Positions 18,033-29,600 of a stretch of 64,000 nt of DNA are shown here, one piece after another. Position numbers and translations under genes: made by a program. The notes under the pieces are model-generated. The model saw only the letters and a program-made list of their open reading frames with translations. It was not told where the DNA came from and ran no database searches. Position 1 is the stretch's first letter. Each line of letters begins with the position of its first letter. Source of the DNA: Margaritispora aquatica (lineage: Eukaryota; Ascomycota; Leotiomycetes; Helotiales; Discinellaceae); NCBI GenBank assembly GCA_007644065.1, contig VJWN01000001.1, positions 262,340 to 326,339 of the forward strand, written 5' to 3'.

Positions 18033-20807
18033 TCAGCTCCACCACCAGTCCCGCGGTCCTCCATCAGACCATCGTTTAGTTTCGATATGGACGCCAACGG
18101 CGCCTCCCACCAAACGTTCCCTCTCTGCATAGAATTGATCTTCTGTGACCACCTCTTTGCCAACCTGCCTGGCCTTATATTTCTGTGCACGCCATTTCTT
18201 ATCCTCCTCCGCCGCACGCACCAGCATTAGTGACATAGGTTCCATGGGCTGCCATTCATGAGAAACTTGAAGATCTATGTATACAATATCACGGACATCC
18301 TGCTTGGTAATCGATGGCTGTGGTGGGTCTTCCGAGTCCAAAGCGGTGAAATGGGATGGAAATATTGACTTGCCATCGCCAATAGAGAAACTAAGACTTC
18401 CGGGAGAGTTTGCCTTCACACTCGTTCTGGATCCAGATTCATCTCTATTCTCAAAAACATCTGCTTGGTCCTCTCCTTCCAGCTGTTGCTCTATCATATC
18501 TGGAGATGTTTCTACTTCGTTATTGATGTCTCGCTCTCCATGAAGATCAAAAATCCATGGATACTCCTCCTCAGTCTCTTCTGTTATATCATCCGATTCA
18601 GTATCTATATGATCTTCACCCAAAAATGCTCGTTGGGTTGCCCCCCCAGCATCAGACGACTCTTGTGTGGGAAGAGTCATATTTTCCCTGTCGTCATCTG
18701 CAGCAGGTACAACCCTACGACGTGATCGAGTAGCACTAACAGCAGCGTTCTGAGATGGGTGTTTCCCCATATAGCTGCGGCCAAGTATAACAGGTCCTAC
18801 ATGTTGACGGAAACGTTCCCTTCCAGCTCCAGGCAACATTGGCTGTGTAGCATTGAGAATGCTATCGACGACACGCGAGCGCATGGAATAGGTTGTAGCC
18901 CCGTATAAGCATGCATATCTCCAGACCACTCTTAGGAAGTTGTAATTCTGCGTTTGCCATCCTATTTGGAAAAGTCGTTGGAAAGTCTCCTCGTTAGGGA
19001 CGTACTTTTGGGTTGGGGGAAGACTTCGAAGAAGCTCGAGCACCCCAGATAAGTTGCGTTGCTCTTTGCACTGTGATAAAATCGTGTTGATGCATACAGT
19101 GTTCACGTGGATATCGCGAGAATGCATGAAATGCATGAACTCCCAGCACTGTGATATCATACCCTTGCTAGCAAGCGCGCGCAAGATTCGGCTTCCAGAC
19201 CATACTGAAAGCCAGTATGGCGTAAAACGAGCATCCATGCTTGTGATGAACGTTGCTTGACTCTCTTCGTTTTCAAGAGATAACTCAATCTCATGATCAA
19301 TCAAATTGAAAACCACGCCTTTCAAGATACTCTTGTTTCCCAGAAGACCCCTTTCCTTCATAGCATCGAACACATGACCTCTTATAGCGATGTCCGCATG
19401 AGCTTGCATGAAAGCAAGCCATGTCTTAGCATTAGGCACAAATCCTCTATTGAGCATCAAATGTAATATGAATCGAAAAGCAGTCAAATTTTGGTTTTTT
19501 GCTGCGCCTAGCAACATGATGTTGAATGTTTCAACATTCAACTGCATTTTCCTTCCACTCATAAGAACAAAAAGCGATCTAACATCTTCGATATGATTCG
19601 TTCGGAGCAGAAATATCATTGCCTCATGACAAGCTGTTCTGGTGATACTTGATGCGCATCGAGGATCCTGAAACAGTTCACGGAGAGCCTGCACTTCTTG
19701 TTGAACAGATCCTGGCGTTGGTTTGCCCAGACGCCTGCTGTGTTGTTTTGCAGCTAGTTTGATAGTCGCACGGACTTGGCCCAGAAACATTTCCGGAGTC
19801 CAGTTTTCTGTATGTGCAAGCTTGTTGGGAGTGATATACTTTGCGTTTTGGCGCGATTGAAAAGGTATGATATACCTAGGTTTCCATATTTCCGCTGATT
19901 CGTCTGCAGATTGACTGCCAGGCGCAGATTTTCGACCACCAGCTGCAAAAATCTGGAATTTCGGAACGGAAAGTGAAAGGTCTGCGGTGAGCTTCGCAAG
20001 TGATAACAAGGTGCCAGAAGCGATGAATGCGCAGCCCTTCATCCCTTCGTCGCTACTCTCCAAATTAACAGAGCAACCATGGTTATGGGAGAGAGCCCAG
20101 ATATGACCGTCGATAGTATTGATGATCGTCTCCACAGACTCATCTGGTATAACGATCCTGACTGCATGCTCCAACCAAGGCCCATGTTTCGGTGTATATC
20201 TCTTCAGATCCGCAAGAATCTCTCGCCAGTCGAGAACTGATGGCTTGTCCAGGTCATCCTTCATTTGCTTTAAGTGGCTTTCGAATCTTTTCTGGTCTTG
20301 TGCATTATTGCTTGTGCCACGGGTTCCATCTGTTGGACTTCCAGCTTGTCGCTTGGTCTTTCTTTCGATTCGATCCACCTGGGACAATGCTTCAGGAGAT
20401 ACAGGCTTGCTGCCCACCTCAGGTAATGATTCAACCGGATTTGATGCAGTACGAGAGTCGAAAATGCTACGACTATACACGGTATGCCTGGACTCGAAGG
20501 CTGTTGCACTTTTCAGTCCATTTTTTTGCGCCAAATCATCCTGTAATGCGCTTTGGATGAGCTCTTGGACTTCCTTGTCAATGGAATCAATGGCGTCCTG
20601 CGAAGTTCGTAAGCTGGATTTGTTGGCTTTCGGCGCGGTATTGGCAGTGTTTCCTTGCTTGATTTGAGCATCTGGCGCTGCAGAGCTCGAGGAGGAGTTT
20701 CGAGACCATTGAGGATAGAGGAAGAATAGCGGCTCCCTGGGGGTCGAAGCTAGGCCGGCGTTGATAGTGGCTCTAGCTCTCTTTGCAATACGACTTCCCA
20801 GGGACAT
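18033..20807 (-). CDS. Pentatricopeptide-repeat-like mitochondrial protein
   Basis: A single-exon gene for 924 residues. The N-terminus is basic and Ser/Ala-rich (MSLGSRIAKRARATINAG), consistent with a mitochondrial presequence. PPR-like helical pairs are visible around residues 395-475 (VETFNIMLLGAAKNQNLTAF, then FVPNAKTWLAFMQ) and 590-660 (VNTVCINTILSQCKEQRNL, then YVPNEETFQRLFQ). The C-terminal third is acidic and Ser-rich and ends Trp-rich (GPRDWWWS). Fungal PPR proteins usually act in mitochondrial RNA processing, stability or translation. The specific RNA target is unknown, and I did not recognise a named orthologue. Confidence 0.8.
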   Translation of the reverse strand: MSLGSRIAKRARATINAGLASTPREPLFFLYPQWSRNSSSSSAAPDAQIKQGNTANTAPKANKSSLRTSQDAIDSIDKEVQELIQSALQDDLAQKNGLKSATAFESRHTVYSRSIFDSRTASNPVESLPEVGSKPVSPEALSQVDRIERKTKRQAGSPTDGTRGTSNNAQDQKRFESHLKQMKDDLDKPSVLDWREILADLKRYTPKHGPWLEHAVRIVIPDESVETIINTIDGHIWALSHNHGCSVNLESSDEGMKGCAFIASGTLLSLAKLTADLSLSVPKFQIFAAGGRKSAPGSQSADESAEIWKPRYIIPFQSRQNAKYITPNKLAHTENWTPEMFLGQVRATIKLAAKQHSRRLGKPTPGSVQQEVQALRELFQDPRCASSITRTACHEAMIFLLRTNHIEDVRSLFVLMSGRKMQLNVETFNIMLLGAAKNQNLTAFRFILHLMLNRGFVPNAKTWLAFMQAHADIAIRGHVFDAMKERGLLGNKSILKGVVFNLIDHEIELSLENEESQATFITSMDARFTPYWLSVWSGSRILRALASKGMISQCWEFMHFMHSRDIHVNTVCINTILSQCKEQRNLSGVLELLRSLPPTQKYVPNEETFQRLFQIGWQTQNYNFLRVVWRYACLYGATTYSMRSRVVDSILNATQPMLPGAGRERFRQHVGPVILGRSYMGKHPSQNAAVSATRSRRRVVPAADDDRENMTLPTQESSDAGGATQRAFLGEDHIDTESDDITEETEEEYPWIFDLHGERDINNEVETSPDMIEQQLEGEDQADVFENRDESGSRTSVKANSPGSLSFSIGDGKSIFPSHFTALDSEDPPQPSITKQDVRDIVYIDLQVSHEWQPMEPMSLMLVRAAEEDKKWRAQKYKARQVGKEVVTEDQFYAERERLVGGAVGVHIETKRWSDGGPRDWWWS

Positions 20808-21262
20808 TTGTTATGAAGTGAGAATTCTTTCCATCGCTTATTTCGTAGATTTACAAAATCCCTATGCTGGCGATATTGATCTGGTTTGAGGTTGAAGCGG
20901 CCGCAAATATTTTGGCTTACGTAAACAGCTCCCCCTTTAGAACACCCGCCCAAATAGGACGCCTGCATGTGACTCCGCAATTAGGTGTGGTTAATAGTAT
21001 AATGATTGCTTTAGGTTACTTATAGTGTGGACTGGGCCTAGCTTACTTGCCCAGTTATCCGAAAAGTACATGGATAATAATCTAGTAGCAAAAAGTACCG
21101 TCCTGAGTTCGAAAGTCACTTTGCGGAAATCAGTTAATACATGGATTAGAACAGGCATGGTATCGACCTGTTGATATATGCTCCATAGACATTGTTGTTA
21201 CTGTATACAATGTTTGGACAGACTGTAGGTATCCCCAAGAACGCCACGCTTGAAATGCTTCC
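20808..21262. other. Intergenic region upstream of the PPR gene
   Basis: Holds the PPR gene promoter and the 3' end of the dysferlin-domain gene. A GAGTTCGAAAG word near 21108 resembles a tRNA box B, without a supporting cloverleaf. Nothing else seen. Confidence 0.6.
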
Positions 21263-22753
21263 TTATTCCGCTGCCTTTCCTTTCCCTTTATTCATGCTCT
21301 CATTTTCGGTTTCGTCCATATGGTGCAGTGCCGTGCCATTGCCCTCACCATCTTTACAGCCATCAGTCCCAGGTAATTTGCGCTCAGTTATTACAGCTTT
21401 TGGAGCTGAGGCGTCAATTCCTGTCCACTGATTACCCCAACCTTTCTCTTCGTCCAAAGCTCCATGGGTTTCTCCTTTCTCTGCCATGTCCTTCACATCG
21501 CTCCAATATTCAAGCCTTTGAACTTCCTCATCTGCATGGTGCACAGCCGCCTCCAAGTTGCTGAGTCGCTGCAACTCATCTTGGTCCACAGAATCACCCC
21601 CCACATTCTTTTTCCTATCCGAGGCCTCGTTGAAGACTTTTAACAAATAACCAAGAAGCGAGCGACGTGAAGCCTGGAAGATGAACATTCGCATAATTTC
21701 ATGCATATTGTCTTGCAGATAATATAGATCCGCACCTCCATGTTCGATGAAGCTTTCGACGGCCTCCATCTTCTCTCGATCGATTCGAGCCAACCGTAAA
21801 GCCTTCATGAGACTCCCAATATCCGTAATATCTTCTAGAACAACTTCTTCCATTTCCCGTTTAGCCAGAGATGCAGCACTGTACCTATTCGAAAGGTTTT
21901 GTGTCGTGGACGCAGGACTTCTGCTTCTATCTGGTACAGGATGTATGGTGAAGTAGTCAGGATTCAGCATGTGCCCTTGGTTGCCCGTGTAGCCAGCATT
22001 TCTCCTCACTCGTTTTCGAATCCAGGCTCGTCGACGCACGAATGAATTCCACCAAGAAGATCCATGCCAGGAGAACGTTTTGGCGAACATGAATGAGTAC
22101 TCCCAGCCTTCTTCATCCACCTCGTCCGTCAAATTTATTTTCCATTCCTCCCAAGCCCATTCCCAGGACGGGTCAGGTACCTGAGCATTTGTTATGTTCG
22201 TAGCACTTGTCTTATTAGCACTGTTGGTCCACGGAGCTGGATCTAGGCTGCCCAAGGCACGCCCAGAGAACAATGGCATACCGCACAAAAATCCACCTCT
22301 TTGATTTTCGTAAAGTATGTCAATGTTAGAATCCGCCTCCAGCTTTTTCTTTGGTGTTCGGCCTCTGGCATTATCAGCCTGCCCGTCTCCTTCTGCGGCT
22401 TCAACCTCTGTAGCAGTTACTTCTGGTGATGCCTCTCGAGGTTTTCGTCCTTTCACGACCGCTTTCAGCCCATTTTCCTGATATTTTCCATATTTCCTCC
22501 TGGCTATCTCTTCCCGCAGCGCCTGCGGTGTTGCATGCTTTTTTAACGGAGCATCACTATGTCGCCTTGACGATGAAGCCGAAATTTCTCTTGAGATTGT
22601 CGGATCATTCAAGGATTGTGCTCCTGAATGGTTGGGCTGTGGGCTCACCGAAGCTTGCCTAGTATGATCGATAAGGTCGATTTCGTGATCGTAGTCCTCG
22701 GGTTTGAGGCTTGCTGGCCTACGTTTAGACGAATGTAAGGTAATGGGAGACAT
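21263..22753 (-). CDS. Dysferlin-domain protein, Mug65/Spo73-like
   Basis: A single exon for 496 residues. The first 150 residues are basic, Ser-rich and probably disordered. A domain at about residues 150-255 shows dysferlin-type Trp/Arg pairs: the segment around CGMPLFSGRALGSLDPAPW, then WEWAWEEWKI (197-206), and a second block with WEYSFMF, FSWHGSSWWNSFVRRRAWIRKR split over residues 217-250. This matches the fungal dysferlin-domain family that includes S. pombe Mug65 and budding-yeast Spo73, linked to sporulation or meiotic membrane work. A helical C-terminal half follows, ending in a charged tail (GKGKAAE). The family assignment is good; a role in this fungus is inferred. Confidence 0.8.
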   Translation of the reverse strand: MSPITLHSSKRRPASLKPEDYDHEIDLIDHTRQASVSPQPNHSGAQSLNDPTISREISASSSRRHSDAPLKKHATPQALREEIARRKYGKYQENGLKAVVKGRKPREASPEVTATEVEAAEGDGQADNARGRTPKKKLEADSNIDILYENQRGGFLCGMPLFSGRALGSLDPAPWTNSANKTSATNITNAQVPDPSWEWAWEEWKINLTDEVDEEGWEYSFMFAKTFSWHGSSWWNSFVRRRAWIRKRVRRNAGYTGNQGHMLNPDYFTIHPVPDRSRSPASTTQNLSNRYSAASLAKREMEEVVLEDITDIGSLMKALRLARIDREKMEAVESFIEHGGADLYYLQDNMHEIMRMFIFQASRRSLLGYLLKVFNEASDRKKNVGGDSVDQDELQRLSNLEAAVHHADEEVQRLEYWSDVKDMAEKGETHGALDEEKGWGNQWTGIDASAPKAVITERKLPGTDGCKDGEGNGTALHHMDETENESMNKGKGKAAE

Positions 22754-23621
22754 CTCCTATGTGAACGCAACCATGCTAAACTGCTTCTACAGCTCCAGAG
22801 CTGCTGTCGTCGTCAAGACTGGCTGTTGCTGAAGCTGAGTAGTTGTAGCGTCAAATCCATACGCCACGGCGCGGCTAATTGTCTCACAACTGAAAATAAT
22901 GATAGAAATGAATTTAAGAAGTGGTATGGTTAGAGCTTCAATTATGCATACTTGTTCTCCTCGTTCTCATCGCTGATACTGAGATGCTTTGACCAGCAGA
23001 TATGATCCAGAATCCAGTCTGTTTTGCTATGGCTATTGCTCTTACCTATTTCCAATTAGGTCTCCGTCTCCGAAGCCGACAACAATTGGCGATGACTTTT
23101 CGACGATGCCTTGGCTATCATGACGTGTGGGTGAAGCAGCTGAGGATCTGCCAACTTTGCACGACCAATCCAGAACAAATTCAATCCCCGAACAGGGCAA
23201 GCTCTCCAGATGCATGTCCCAAGTGGAAGAGTGGATGTTCCACCAGCCACAGTTGGATTTCTCCCAGGATATCACGGGCCGTTATGTGATCCATGAGGCT
23301 ATGGATGGGGTGATTGGTTTTCTCTATGACGTTGGGTTACACCCGTCCTGTCTCTCCCAGTTTTTGGTGAACAAGAGCGAGGAGGGGGAAAGAGAGGGGG
23401 ATCAGCTCAGGTCTGCAGGTCTGCAGGTGAAGGGCGAAGGAAAGCTGTTCCCAGCCAATTGTAAAGCCACCTGCCGTCATCCAGAACCATCTATAGTCTA
23501 TTCTCTCCTCATTGAAATAAAACCTCGTCCCTTTGTCTTCACTTCTAAACCATACAAACACAAAGACTTCAATCAGCTTCTTCTCACTCACCAACTCTTC
23601 TCTCAATCCAAAAACTTCACA
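22754..23621. other. Divergent promoter between the dysferlin-domain gene and the small helical protein gene
   Basis: This 868-bp region separates divergent start codons. The last 150 bp are C/A-rich with CT-rich runs, as in fungal leaders. The plus-strand ORF from 23127 reads through this leader into exon 1 of the next gene and is not expected to start there. Confidence 0.6.
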
Positions 23622-24134
23622 ATGGCTCAACCAAAGTCCCGCGCTCCTTTGATGATCACTCTCGCTGCGGCGGGCGGGGTTGGATACTACCTATACAATG
23701 CTGGTGGAAGCCCAAAGGTTGCTGAGAAGCAATTCGAGAGTATGCTCTCTTGATCAGTTACAGCTTGAAAACGATACTAACTTAACTACAGGTGATGTGT
23801 CAAAGGCATCGGCCAAGATCAAATCGGAGCTTCCAGGTCAAACCAACAAAGCACAGAAGGAGGGAGAAAAGTATGCAGCAGAAGCTGGAGCCAAGGTTGA
23901 TTCATACGTTAGTACCCACGTCACACAGCTATTGGTCATTGTTCGCAATCACTAACTTGATGCTAGGTTGAGAAGACTAAGGCCGAGCTCGCAAAAGCCG
24001 AGGGAAAGCTTGAGGCCTTCTCCAAGGATGCAAAGAAAGATGCTTTGAGCAAGATTGATGCAGCCGACCGAAAGATCGAAGATGCATCTGCAAAGGCTAA
24101 GAGTGGTATCTCATCCTGGTTTGGTGGAAAGTAA
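23622..24134 (+). CDS. Small helical protein, calcofluor-white-hypersensitive-type
   Basis: Three exons, 23622-23739, 23792-23907 and 23967-24134, give 133 residues. The introns carry clear branch sites (ACTAAC) before ACAG and TGCTAG acceptors. The N-terminus has one hydrophobic, Gly/Ala-rich segment (about residues 10-27, LMITLAAAGGVGYYLYNAGG), and the rest is a Lys/Ala/Glu-rich amphipathic helix ending WFGGK. The architecture resembles small ascomycete proteins annotated as calcofluor white hypersensitive, probably membrane-attached with a long helix, reminiscent of LEA or apolipoprotein-type repeats. Start chosen by context (TTCACAATGG). The gene is clearly real; the name rests on remembered family resemblance. 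Confidence 0.8.
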
Positions 24135-27100
24135 ATAATGGTCTGGAAAGGGCACGGATGGGACGTAATGATATGACGAACATAGGAATCAGGGATCACT
24201 GCCTTACAGTGATGTATAATACCAACGGATGCTATTGCTCCTCCAATAATTGATGGATTTGATAAATAAATGTTTCTGAAGCCCGTGTGCTATTGCGATA
24301 CTTCTTTAGAAGCGGTGCGCTCAGGCGAGGCACTTCTATCAATGGTGAAGAATGTATCGTTGGTAATCACTGCTTTTTCAGAGCGAGGGCTGAGGGCAAG
24401 CTTCTAACTCGGGTCCAAGGATTCTCCATTCTCTACAAGTATTGATGAATGGCGAAGTTACAATTTGAGAGAATGCTTCTGTTATAAGCACTGAGCCAAA
24501 GAAGGGACCATGTAATACATGGTAAGTTAAGGGACAGTCAATCCATAGTCCCTACCATTCCCCAATTTAGGAGAAGGAAATGGCTTACATAGAGGCTGGG
24601 CGTGTAGATTTATGGTTAATTACTTTTGATTCTTGTGACTCGCATCTTGTTACCACGACGTGATGTTCCAGGCGAGGTCAAGAGCTGAGTGAATTCTGCT
24701 AAGCTCGTGAAATATCAGCAATTGTTATTCTCACCACTCTCTTCTATATCGATCTCTGCTTCTCATATTTCTCGGGGTAGTGGGATCAACCATGAACGAA
24801 CGGGGAAATTATTTAACTCACATTTGATTGTTTGCTGTTTGATAATCTATCGTGGACTCTGAGTGTCAACGAAGAGGACAGAGAGGAAGTTTACTATCCT
24901 TCTCATGATTATCTGCTTCTGTCGGAATTTTACTAGATGTGAAAGATCGAATTATTTAGAGTTTATTCATTCTATGTTTTCAATTATTTATGCTATTCGA
25001 GAAAGCGATGGTGATCTCTTCTGCTTGATTTCTGCTTTGTTGTCAATATTATGCTGTCAACACCAGCCGCCGGTCTAAGTATGGCGCTCGACGAAAGATG
25101 TCAGCAGATTCAAGCATCCAGATCTCTCCAATATCATAATTCCCTTACCAATTAAATGGAGACAACAAGCATCTCTACTTCACAAAAGATCTCAAAGCTA
25201 CAGCTCCCAGGAACCATTGTTGAAAATATCGTATGCGAACCTCTTTGCCTATATTCAGAAACGAAACCTTCGGCTTGGTATTTATCTTTCCAGTTTACCA
25301 TGGAGCTGGGCGGAAACTACAGCTGTCCAGCTTCCTGGATCTCAGAGCTTTGCCTTCCTGACGACCAGCAATGCTAGCACTGAGTGTTTCGATCAGCCTC
25401 GATTTCGTCTTTGATGTCAATTTTTCCAGCAAGGAAATAGCATAAATCTACCCTTTACATAATGTAGAATATTACATGAACCCACCATCCAAAATGGCAC
25501 AGAACAATACTGGAATCTTAGCTTCATGGTTCGACTTCTTAGATTGCAGCTTAAGACCAATCTGTTCCAAGCTCACTATCACACAAGAAGAACAAATTTA
25601 CTGTGGTAAAGCCTATATGCTAACCTGATGCACACAGTGATATTCCGCTATCACCTGTCTTATTTTGCTGTCATTTTCCACCACGATTTCCCAGAACTAT
25701 GGTCAACAATGAGCACCGAAATTTTGTGTTTACTTGTAGCTCTCATGAGAATACTTGGTCTCCTAGAAATGAAACAGCATATTTGACTCATCCTAGAATA
25801 AGATACCACATGAATAATCCTATCCTCTCCTGCGACCAGCCTGCGTGGACTGTAGTATTGGCCTTCTGTTCCAACCCAGATGCTCAAATTCACATTATCT
25901 TAATCTCCTGTATCTCCAAACAGCTTATCATGGTAATCAAGTCTCATTATATACGATGCAGTTTCAAAAGGAAAGCAAGCAAGCACGAGTTTTTGGTCTC
26001 AGAGCGAAGGTATAAAGGGTTTACTAACCCCCATAATTCACAGAACTTTGATCAGAACCTACAATCGTGAGCCACAGCCGTAGTGTTGATCATAAAATAT
26101 GCTAGTTCCAGCTTACCAGAAGCTGCATTAGGCACTACTCACATGTTTGCATGACAAACCTTCACTTTTTTGCAAAGCATTGAAACCTGCGGCATCATTT
26201 TCAATGTTGGAAGAGGCAGTCGGTGAAAATCAGTTGCTGTCAACCAAACGCGTGAGGTCAAATCATTGCAAAACTTTCGAACTTTGGCATGAGCAATATG
26301 ACCATGTCGTCCCTATCTTGGAGTCTCCAAGTCTTAGCTCTTTCCATAGTGAAATTCTGATGCTAATCTACCCTTCTTTTCCGCAACATTAAACTACAGC
26401 GTGCGTCATAGCAGTACCACACTCATATTGTCGACAATTTTCCAACGTACTTTGAAGGGGGGGAAATGAAAAGAAAAATCAACAGGCTGAGCTTTATATA
26501 TCCAGTCCTTTGCCCTAGAGGACGAAACTGAAGTCCTTTCATTCCCTACAATAAGGTAGTTGCCACAAGCATCAAGCTATCACTTTAGTCTTTCTGTGTT
26601 TCTGTGGAATACTCTGTATTGATATACTACTATCTCACTTCGGATGAGAGAAAAGCTTCAAAACTTCCATGGAGCAGTTTTTCGACCAAATTTGGAACAT
26701 ATGGTAAGAGATTTGGTTCTCCTATATATTTTCGATATTTTCGACAACATCGAGATGTATACAACATACCCAGCTTGATGGAATGGATTCATTTTTGGCC
26801 ACTGATTAGGCACTGCTTCATTTCTGATGTTAGATTACTTCACATTACTTGAGCTTAACAGGCTAAAGAGCCCTCTCCCAAGCTTTATCGCTGTCATCGA
26901 AACCCTCGCTGCCACCCATTACTTCCCGTAGGAGGCCCTCTATCCCCCATAGAATAACAAGAAACTCTTCCACAATGGGTTCGTCCACTTATAAATGAGC
27001 AGTTTGCAAATATAAAAACAGCGCTTATGTAGCACACCAACAAGACAGCGTCGCTCCACATGCAAAGCTCTGTGTTAGGGTTAGATTATCTTAATTTCCT

Positions 27101-29600
27101 TCCGAGACGGTGAAGCTTTTATATCCTTTCGCAATATCATTACACCTGATTTTGAACGTCATTAGAAAAAAAAGCGTTCAATCATGATTGCCCAATGCTC
27201 AGAGCAAAAGTGCCCAGATGTATTCATTTTAATAGCTTTTGATTCAGTGAATTTTGAGGATAGTTCCCACATGATACAATTCAGAGTATATATTAATCGA
27301 AAAATCACACCTAGATCCAGGAGAGTGCCTCAGGCGTGTACCAAAGCAGGGATGTCTCATGTCACTCCTCAATTTGATTTAATTGTATAAGATCCCCAAC
27401 CTCCCAGAGCATCTTTGTAGGTGGAGACACGCGTGATGAGGTTTGTAATACTCTCGTTGATAGGCTCGTCACCATATGTAACTCTAGTGTATGACAACAG
27501 TAGAACTTCAACAATGACAACGATTATTGCTTTATTTAAGGCTAGATAGCAAATATATCCCCTTTCGGGCCTTTCAGGTATCAGATCATAAAGCTAGTAA
27601 TGATGATTTGCAACTGATTTGCCAAACCAACGTTTTTGAAAAATAAGCGAGTATCTCCTACAAACTTCCATCACGCAACATTTAGCATCACTGGCAGCCT
27701 GTTCCCAGGGCAGATTGACAACTCAGCTTTACAGAGACGTTATATTTTATAACACGTAGATACCAGCGCCTAAATTCTAGGTCAGAAATACCGGTAAGTG
27801 CTGGTCGAGCTTCACAGCTAACTTTTAGTGTGAAATAAATGCAGTCGCAAACTTCACCACTTCACCACTTCATCCTCCTAAGCCCCAGTCAGTACCAAGC
27901 TCCAGGCTCTAAGCTATCCACTATATCGCGAGGTATCTTCAACAAAACCACAAGCCTAAGCAAAATTTGTTTAAGCCATCCTTAAAAAGGTTACAAGAAC
28001 CAAACATGGAGCTTGTCGGTACTTCGAACATCTGGCCTTAGAATCACTACCATTGATCCCATACTTAGGCAATATTCATGACTATCTTGCTGTTCAAATT
28101 TTGTGATGGCTTGTGTTTTGGAAATCTGGAATGAAGTTGACGACGTCCATCTTTTCGAGGAGTATGTTGAATGATAACAACAACAGCTGCACCAAAAGCG
28201 GTTCCGCAATATTCTACACCTTTCTCACTTTCACATCTTCGGATATCAGTAATACAGACAGACCTACAGTAACACGGTGTTGTTACTTGATTCTTTCATC
28301 ATTAGCGGCCTCGAAACAAGATCCATCTGTCCGTGTGGACGAATCCTTAAGCCTTTGCTCTCTACAGCTACTTCGCAATGAAATATTTATAGCCCTAATC
28401 ACAAATACCCATCAGTCACTGGTTCCTTGACGCATTCGCCTTTCCCTACCCCAGGAAATTCAGAAGAATGCATTCCCAAATCTCCCGAAGGTTTAACTTC
28501 CTCATTCTCACCATTAACACGCCCATCATGCAGAATCAGGAGAACAAGATATGCTCAATGGGCCCGCCACCTCCCTTTTTCTCATAAAATAATATACTAT
28601 TCTAATCTGCTCTGAAAACAATTTCCTTGCACCAACCGCTTCCTCTAGGCCCGCCTCCCCGCCCACCTGCCACTTCCTCAATGGCTATTGTGTTAGAGAA
28701 TAGCTCGAGAGATACATCCGTTGTCTCAGCGAACTGACAACAGAGCACAAGAATTTGACAGCAAGAACAGAACTTGACAGCGAAATTACAATTACAGGAT
28801 CACAGCCACGATGATATCGCCATGTGGTGACGAAGATGAGAATAAGCAGCACAGAGTCCATATGCTCAAAACATACAGCACTAGCTCGCTTAAATCTGGG
28901 TGGAAGAGGGAAGGAGTCAAAGAGACTGCACAACAAATTCCTAGTATCGAAAGTCATACGATACCTTGATGCATGTTCTGTCTTATGAATTTCCTGTACG
29001 ATTTTATAGCTAGCTACCTTTTCGCTGACCAAAAGGCTGAAGTTGAAAACCCGAATCCATGGACTTGATATAAGCAGCAAATTCACTTTAATTTACTGTC
29101 TTAGTTTTAAGCCATATTAGTAAAAGCAGACCTATACTTCATCCAACTAGTCTTGCCTATTCTCCAAATTACGAATTCACCACTGTACCTATACACGAAT
29201 TGACCTTCATAGGCCCCCTCCCCCTTCACACCGTACCACAGCACACATACAAAAAAGTATATAATACCTCTCCTCCTTATGCCCAAAAGATTCAAAACCA
29301 CTCTAAGCACAAATCTCCAACCAGCCACATGGAGATGAGAGCTTTTCCTCTCGTCGTACCACGAACCTGTAGGTTCGACCAAGCATATTCAACATATGAA
29401 CACACTACGTTGCTAGAATTCGCAAGTCCAGCTCAAGACATCTAGCCTACAGAGATACTGGTCACATAATTATATGGCAACGACAGCGGTAGCTACACCG
29501 AGTGCGATAGCAAGAACAACATGACAGCAGCATTAAGCCAACACAAATAACTACTAAATCTATCTCCCCTCCTTGAATCTTTCACTTCTCGCGCTCTCTT
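24135..29600. other. Gene-poor AT-rich stretch, first part of a 17.5-kb gene desert
   Basis: No ORF here shows recognisable domains, sensible composition or intron structure. Open frames on both strands are short (mostly under 125 codons) and mutually overlapping. An inverted repeat CGAACC-TGTA-GGTTCG lies at 29362-29377. By eye there is no strong TpA excess of the kind produced by repeat-induced point mutation. Confidence 0.6.

Noticed and set aside
21040..21130. GAGTTCGAAAG box-B-like word upstream of the PPR gene
   Set aside because: No box A at the right distance and no cloverleaf.
24800..25100. RIP signature in the gene-poor region
   Set aside because: In sampled lines TpA is not in excess over ApT, so there is no clear support for repeat-induced point mutation.
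29362..29377. Short hairpin CGAACCTGTAGGTTCG
   Set aside because: A 6-bp stem is expected by chance in a window of this size; no terminator or protein-site context.
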